Assembly (NCBI GenBank): GCA_047639615.1
Contig: JBLIOL010000260.1
Span: forward strand, 1 to 8,195
Direction of reading: 5' to 3'
DNA: 8,195 nt
DNA from: CAYWNK01 sp047639615
Lineage (GTDB): Bacteria; Planctomycetota; UBA1135; GCA-002686595
Shown: in pieces, positions 4,450 to 8,195 of the stretch
Layout of the letters: every line of letters starts with the position of its first letter
Numbering within the stretch: position 1 is the stretch's first letter
Program-made: the position numbers and the translations under genes
The notes under the pieces: model-generated
Told to the model about the DNA's origin: nothing
The model's input: only the letters and a program-made list of their open reading frames with translations
Database searches by the model: none

Positions 4450-6576
4450 ATGCTTCGCCGACTTCCACTCTTGCTGCTTCTCACGCCCCTTAGCACGGCC
4501 CAAGGTGTCGTGTGCTTGGGTGACTCGATCACCGTCTGCAACAACTTACCTGCCGAGAGCCGCTGGACGCGTTTGTTGGAGCAACGCTTGGGGGCGGGCG
4601 CGAAGGTCATGAGTCTGGGGGCCGGGGGCACGACCATGCTCTCGGGGACCGATCGGCCGTATCTCGAGAGCGACGCCTGGCGGGCGCGGACCGCCTTCGA
4701 CGCGGATGTCGCCATCGTGATGCTAGGCACCAATGACACCGTGGGCGGGCGACGCCAATGCTGGGATCAAGTCGACCACCTTGAAGACGATGTGCGCGCG
4801 CTGCTCGCCGCCGTGGGGGAGTCCTTCGAGCATCCGCGCGTACTACTGTGCTCGCCCCCGCCCATGTTCCCGGACAAGGACGGGCTTTCCATCGAGCGCT
4901 CGGCGGACCTGGCCGAGCGCGTGCCGCGTCTCGCGCAGCTCTCCACTACGTACCGCGCCATCGCCGCCCAGACGGAGGGCGTCGATTTCGTCGATCTCGC
5001 GCGGGTGCTCGACGCCGGCAAGGTCACCGACGGGGTGCACCTCGGTCCCTTCGGTTCCGCGGCCATCGCCGATCACCTGGCCGCTCTGCTACGCGTGACC
5101 GTTGAACCGGGTCCGATGGGTACCCTGAGCCTCGAGCAGGGGTTGCGGGATCTGGGGGTTGAGCTACTTGCTGGCGACTTCCACGGCTTCCCGCGGCTCG
5201 ATTTCGCACTGCCCGGAGAGGGTGCCGCCTGCGTGCTAGTTCGGCCGCACATGGTGGCTGCTGGGAGGCCTTGGCTGTGGCGTGCACGCTTCTTTGGACA
5301 CCAACCTGCCTTTGATCTGGCCCTGCTGGAGCGGGGCTTTCACTTGGCCTACGTGGACGTGGCCAATCTCTTTGGAGCGCCCAGTGCCGTGCAGCGTTGG
5401 GAGCTGGCTTACGATCTGCTCCACGGAGCTCTTGGCCTGGCCCCTAAGCCCGTTCTGCTCGGGCTCTCCCGAGGGGGCATGCCAGTGCTCAACTTCGCCC
5501 GGGCCCACCCCGAGCGCGTTGCGGCGATCATCCTCGACAATGGCGTCTGCGACCTACGCTCTTGGCCGGGTGGCCGCAGTGGCAAGCGCTCCGACGAGGC
5601 GTGGTCGCGCATGTTGGTCGCCCACGGGCTGTCCGAGGATCAGGCCTGGGAGGAGGGCCGCTCGCCCCTCGATGACCTGGCGCCCCTTGTCGGCATTCCC
5701 ACCCACGTTCTGATCGGCGGCGCGGACGAGGTGGTGCCTCCGGCCGAGAACGGAGAGCTACTCATTGCGCGGCTGCAAGAGCTTGGCGGAAGCGTGACGC
5801 CCTGGCGCAAGCCGGGCCTCGGACATCACCCCCACGGGCTCGATCCCGTCGGTCCCCTGGTGCGTACCCTCCTGCGCCAGCTGGGGCTCGACCCGCGCAA
5901 CCCAGCTGCGCACCCGGCCTCCTCGGTCGAGTACCGCAGCGGCGCCGGTTGGGGCGGCGACTCCTGGTGGGATCAGGTACGCGCCATGCGGAACCTCGCC
6001 CTGGAGCAACCGCAGCTGGACCTGGTGTTCTTCGGTGACTCGATCACCCAAGGCCTGACCGGCGCGGGGGATCGCTTGACCCACGTGCAGGGATTGCGAG
6101 CCATTGATCGCTTCCCCGAAGCGATCTCCCTCGGTCTGTCCGGGGACCGAACCGAACACCTGATGTTCCGCGCCGAACACGGAGCCTTGTCGGTGCTCGA
6201 TCCGGACTGGATCGTCGTGCAGATCGGCATCAACAACATCAACGCCGCCCGACACACGGGCGCGGAGACCGCGGGCGGCCTCGAAGCCCTAGTCGTGCGC
6301 CTACTCAAGCGCGAACCCCAGGCCAGCCTGCTGCTGTGTGGGCCTTTTCCCTGCGGCGCTGAGCCCAGCGATCCGCGTCGCGCCGCCATCGATATCGTGC
6401 ACCGAGCGGCGCGGGGATTGGCCCAGCACGAGCGCGTGCGCTACCTTGACCTGCGGCCCCTCTTCCTCGACGAGGACGGACAGGCTAACGAGCTCCTAGG
6501 CGGCGACAAGCTGCACATCACGGGCGCGGGGCAGAGTGCGTGGATGCAGGCGATTGCTGAGAGCCTGTTCCGTTGA
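4450..6576 (+). CDS. Secreted triple-module esterase: SGNH + alpha/beta hydrolase + SGNH
   Basis: The ATG at 4450 gives 708 residues starting with a signal peptide (MLRRLPLLLLLTPLSTA, likely cut after A17); an upstream TTG at 4420 would only add a polar leader. Module 1 (about 20-222) is an SGNH/GDSL esterase: nucleophile S26 in GDSIT, block II G57, block III N95 in GTND, block V D194 and H197 in DGVHL. Module 2 (about 240-480) is an alpha/beta hydrolase: GLSRGG with S340, acid D426 in GGADEV, His at 459/460 in GLGHH. Module 3 (about 525-708) is a second SGNH domain of the PAF-acetylhydrolase-like type: S531 in FFGDSIT, G565 in GLSGD, N595 in GINN, D686 and H689 in GDKLH. All three sets of catalytic residues look intact. 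Such proteins are secreted or periplasmic carbohydrate or acyl esterases; deacetylation of polysaccharides or sialic acids is plausible but not shown. It ends 22 nt from the convergent DUF309 gene. Confidence 0.88.
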   Translation: MLRRLPLLLLLTPLSTAQGVVCLGDSITVCNNLPAESRWTRLLEQRLGAGAKVMSLGAGGTTMLSGTDRPYLESDAWRARTAFDADVAIVMLGTNDTVGGRRQCWDQVDHLEDDVRALLAAVGESFEHPRVLLCSPPPMFPDKDGLSIERSADLAERVPRLAQLSTTYRAIAAQTEGVDFVDLARVLDAGKVTDGVHLGPFGSAAIADHLAALLRVTVEPGPMGTLSLEQGLRDLGVELLAGDFHGFPRLDFALPGEGAACVLVRPHMVAAGRPWLWRARFFGHQPAFDLALLERGFHLAYVDVANLFGAPSAVQRWELAYDLLHGALGLAPKPVLLGLSRGGMPVLNFARAHPERVAAIILDNGVCDLRSWPGGRSGKRSDEAWSRMLVAHGLSEDQAWEEGRSPLDDLAPLVGIPTHVLIGGADEVVPPAENGELLIARLQELGGSVTPWRKPGLGHHPHGLDPVGPLVRTLLRQLGLDPRNPAAHPASSVEYRSGAGWGGDSWWDQVRAMRNLALEQPQLDLVFFGDSITQGLTGAGDRLTHVQGLRAIDRFPEAISLGLSGDRTEHLMFRAEHGALSVLDPDWIVVQIGINNINAARHTGAETAGGLEALVVRLLKREPQASLLLCGPFPCGAEPSDPRRAAIDIVHRAARGLAQHERVRYLDLRPLFLDEDGQANELLGGDKLHITGAGQSAWMQAIAESLFR

Positions 6577-6598
6577 ACACGCTGCGAATCGGGAGGCA

Positions 6599-7111
6599 CT
6601 AGTCTTCGAGCTCGATCATCGGCCGGGCATCGGGGCTTTCGGGCTCGGAGGCGACGAAGGTGCGGAAGCTCTCGATGAAGGGCTGCAGGTCCAGGCCCAT
6701 GTAGCTGTAGCCGACTTCGGCGCGCACGCCGTCGAGCTTCTCGGTGCCGAGTTTGCCGAGGGCGATCAGGCCGCGGGGTTGTTGCATGCGCACCTTGAGG
6801 CTGGCGGCGGTGCACTGGATCAGGCCCTGCAGGTAGCTGGCCAGGAGCGGCTCGCGCTTGGCGGGGTGCCAGATGGCTTCCCAGGCTTCGTGGGCTTCCC
6901 AGAGGTAGCCGTGGTTGTAGAGGTCGATGCCGAAGAGGTAGTGGGCGTTGCTGCGCCACTGGTCGGCGGGGATGAAGTCTGCGGGCTCCTCGCGCTCGCC
7001 CGTGTAGGAGTGGCCTTCGGGGTGCTGGGTCGGATGCGCGTTCTTGCCCGGCAGGAAAGCGTAGGGCGGGAAGGGCTGGTCCGGGGCGTAGCGGGGCGGG
7101 GAGTCGGTCAT
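6599..7111 (-). CDS. DUF309 domain protein
   Basis: Starting at the ATG at 7111 this encodes 170 residues; a TTG at 7135 would add eight, without support. Residues 63-82 carry the DUF309 hallmark DLYNHGYLWEAHEAWEAIWH, in which the AHE-x-WE-x-x-W core provides conserved His, Glu and Trp. Helices follow with the LLASYLQGLIQCTAASLK segment (about 89-106). The N-terminal part has a PFPPYAFLPGKNAHPT stretch and GHSYTG, which look like an extension of roughly 50 residues before the helical domain. The helical bundle resembles a metal-binding or small-molecule-binding fold, but no activity is established for the family. It is soluble, with no signal peptide. It is convergent with the esterase gene (22-nt gap) and lies downstream of, but probably insulated from, the Met-rich gene by the hairpin at 7137-7174. 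Confidence 0.85.
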   Translation of the reverse strand: MTDSPPRYAPDQPFPPYAFLPGKNAHPTQHPEGHSYTGEREEPADFIPADQWRSNAHYLFGIDLYNHGYLWEAHEAWEAIWHPAKREPLLASYLQGLIQCTAASLKVRMQQPRGLIALGKLGTEKLDGVRAEVGYSYMGLDLQPFIESFRTFVASEPESPDARPMIELED

Positions 7112-7136
7112 GGCGCTGCGAAGAGAGTAGACCAAG

Positions 7137-7174
7137 ACCGGGGGCCGCGTCCCTTGCGGAACGCGGCCCCCGGT
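7137..7174 (-). terminator. Strong hairpin between two minus-strand genes
   Basis: A 14-bp perfect stem, 7137-7150 against 7161-7174 (CCGGGGGCCGCG core), encloses a 10-nt loop. It lies 32 nt beyond the stop of the Met-rich gene and just upstream of the DUF309 start, on the minus strand. The minus-strand sequence after the stem reads CTTGGTCTACTCTC, which is only moderately T-rich, so it is a terminator-like element rather than a textbook one. It would limit readthrough from the Met-rich gene into DUF309. Confidence 0.7.
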
Positions 7175-7205
7175 GAAATTTGGATAGGGGACAAGCCCCC
7201 GTCCA

Positions 7206-8195
7206 CTAGTTGATGCTGACTTCGTTCTTCTGGGTGCCGGACATTTCCATGCTCATCTCGAAGGTCATGGCCTGGCCGCCCATGTCCATGGACATCTCCA
7301 TGTCCATGGAAACGGCGCTCTCGCCTTCGATGCTGAGGGAGTAGACGTGGCCGCCGCGGATGTCCCAGAGCAGGATGCCGGAGGACTGCAGGGCGAATTC
7401 GACGTCGACGCGGTCGAGGGTCATCTCGACCTCGGCGGGGATTTGGTCGCCCATGAGCTCTTCGACGAACTCGGACATGTCCTTGGCGGTGTCGATCTCG
7501 ATCTCGATCTCGATCACGGCCACGGTCACGCCGTCCTCGTCGCGGGTGCCGGTGAACTTGCCGGAGGCGGAGCCTTCGAGCATGTCGCCGAACATCTCGC
7601 GCACATTCGACATCATGGTCGGGTCGGGGCCGCCAGCGGTCTCGGCGCCGTCCATCTGCAGGTCGATGATCAGGTCACCGCCGGGGGCGAGGATGTCTAC
7701 CAGGCCGGCCAGGTCGATTTCCCACTCGTCGCCTTCGTCCACTTCGCCGTCGGGGAGCAGGACGCGCAGGTCCATGTCTTCGACGAGGCCTTCCAGGTGC
7801 TCGTCCTCACCTTCGGAGCCCTCGGCAAAGGCCTTGGTGTACTCGCCGGCGTCGGCGTCCCAGGTGAAGACCACGCTGGAACCTTCGAGGGCTGAGCTGC
7901 CGGAGCCGCTCGAGCTGTCCTCTTGGACTTGGCCCATCATGTCCATGACCATCTCCACTTCCATCTCGTTGCCGGCGGCATCGTAGGTGCGGGTGAGGGT
8001 CGCGGGACGTCCGGCGCTGGTGGCGCCGTACTTGTCGGAGACGGTGATGGTCTGGATCATATTCATGTCCATTTCCATCGAAGGCATCATGGGGTTCTCC
8101 TCGCCGTTCATGAGCATGGTCATGTCGTCGAGGGCGAACTCCACAGTGGAGGTGAAGGTCTTAGTAACGGAGCTACCGTCTTCGGGTGCGAAGGA
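7206..8195 (-). CDS. Met- and acid-rich protein of unknown function, N-terminus outside window
   Basis: The frame stays open to the right edge, so 329 residues are visible and the start is lost; a GTG at 8144 lies inside the protein (the residues before it, KTFTSTVEFAL, continue the same pattern), so it should not be taken as the start. The protein is strongly acidic and unusually rich in Met, with alternating patterns such as MEMDMNM, MVMDMMG, SMDMEMSMDMGG and FEMSMEMSG. These alternations fit exposed beta strands, and the visible body is dominated by strand-like, Asp/Glu-rich segments such as DEWEIDLAGLVDIL and VAVIEIEIEID. A low-complexity SSSGSGSS stretch sits about 90 residues after the visible start. 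No family is recognised. A secreted or lipoprotein beta-rich role is possible but the signal region is not in the window. Clustered MxM motifs can bind copper(I), which is a speculative alternative. It ends with TAG at 7208-7206, ahead of the strong hairpin. Confidence 0.7.
   Translation of the reverse strand, partial: SFAPEDGSSVTKTFTSTVEFALDDMTMLMNGEENPMMPSMEMDMNMIQTITVSDKYGATSAGRPATLTRTYDAAGNEMEVEMVMDMMGQVQEDSSSGSGSSALEGSSVVFTWDADAGEYTKAFAEGSEGEDEHLEGLVEDMDLRVLLPDGEVDEGDEWEIDLAGLVDILAPGGDLIIDLQMDGAETAGGPDPTMMSNVREMFGDMLEGSASGKFTGTRDEDGVTVAVIEIEIEIDTAKDMSEFVEELMGDQIPAEVEMTLDRVDVEFALQSSGILLWDIRGGHVYSLSIEGESAVSMDMEMSMDMGGQAMTFEMSMEMSGTQKNEVSIN

Noticed and set aside
6536..7213. Forward 225-codon open frame
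   Set aside because: It runs antisense through a clear DUF309 protein with the AHEAWEAIW core and through the strong hairpin.
7495..7520. Short tandem repeat of ATCTCG
   Set aside because: It encodes the EIEIEID stretch in the Met-rich protein and is explained by alternating acidic and hydrophobic residues; no CRISPR-like spacing or larger array is present.
7347..7986. Two long forward open frames opposite the Met-rich gene
   Set aside because: They mirror the acidic low-complexity minus-strand gene, giving Asp/His/Val or Ser/Arg/Pro repetitive products; the minus-strand frame continues to the window edge and is the better gene.

Overview
This is a high-GC bacterial window. The gene types suggest a planctomycete-like (Planctomycetota) genome: a secreted polypeptide carrying several esterase domains, a DUF309 protein, a DUF3592 protein, small membrane proteins, and many starts without a clear Shine-Dalgarno sequence. 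This placement is inference from gene content; no rRNA or other phylogenetic marker is present.

Layout. Positions 1-1037 hold the end of a lipid-modification operon: the C-terminus of a cyclopropane-fatty-acid synthase type methyltransferase, followed closely by a DUF2878 membrane protein. Positions 1074-1854 hold two adjacent DoxX-like four-helix membrane proteins that look like a tandem duplication. Positions 1855 to about 4450 form a looser, partly decayed region. It contains a CorA/ZntB-type transporter pseudogene (one lost base plus loss of the membrane half), a minus-strand pair of tiny membrane proteins overlapping by 8 nt, a DUF3592 membrane protein with an abnormal tail, and a short thioredoxin-fold ArsC-like protein. 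After this come a non-coding stretch with an AT-flanked palindrome and possible leucine-rich-repeat debris.

The most notable observation is at 3827-4174. The ArsC-like gene can be read as one 115-residue protein only if an in-frame UGA at 3866-3868 is decoded. The UGA sits exactly at the first position of the thioredoxin-fold CxxC motif, giving U-T-S-C. A hairpin that could act as a bacterial SECIS lies 16-40 nt downstream of it. I read this as a probable selenoprotein. A nonsense-mutated Cys codon is the main alternative, especially because the neighbourhood contains a clear pseudogene.

Positions 4450-6576 encode a secreted 708-residue protein with three hydrolase modules (SGNH, alpha/beta-hydrolase, SGNH), all with apparently intact catalytic residues, suggesting deacylation of a complex substrate such as an esterified polysaccharide. 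Convergent to it are a DUF309 protein (6599-7111, minus) and, separated by a strong 14-bp-stem hairpin, a Met- and acid-rich protein of unknown function running off the right edge (7206-8195, minus). Apart from the lipid operon, the DoxX pair and the small membrane pair, neighbouring genes do not form an obvious single pathway.
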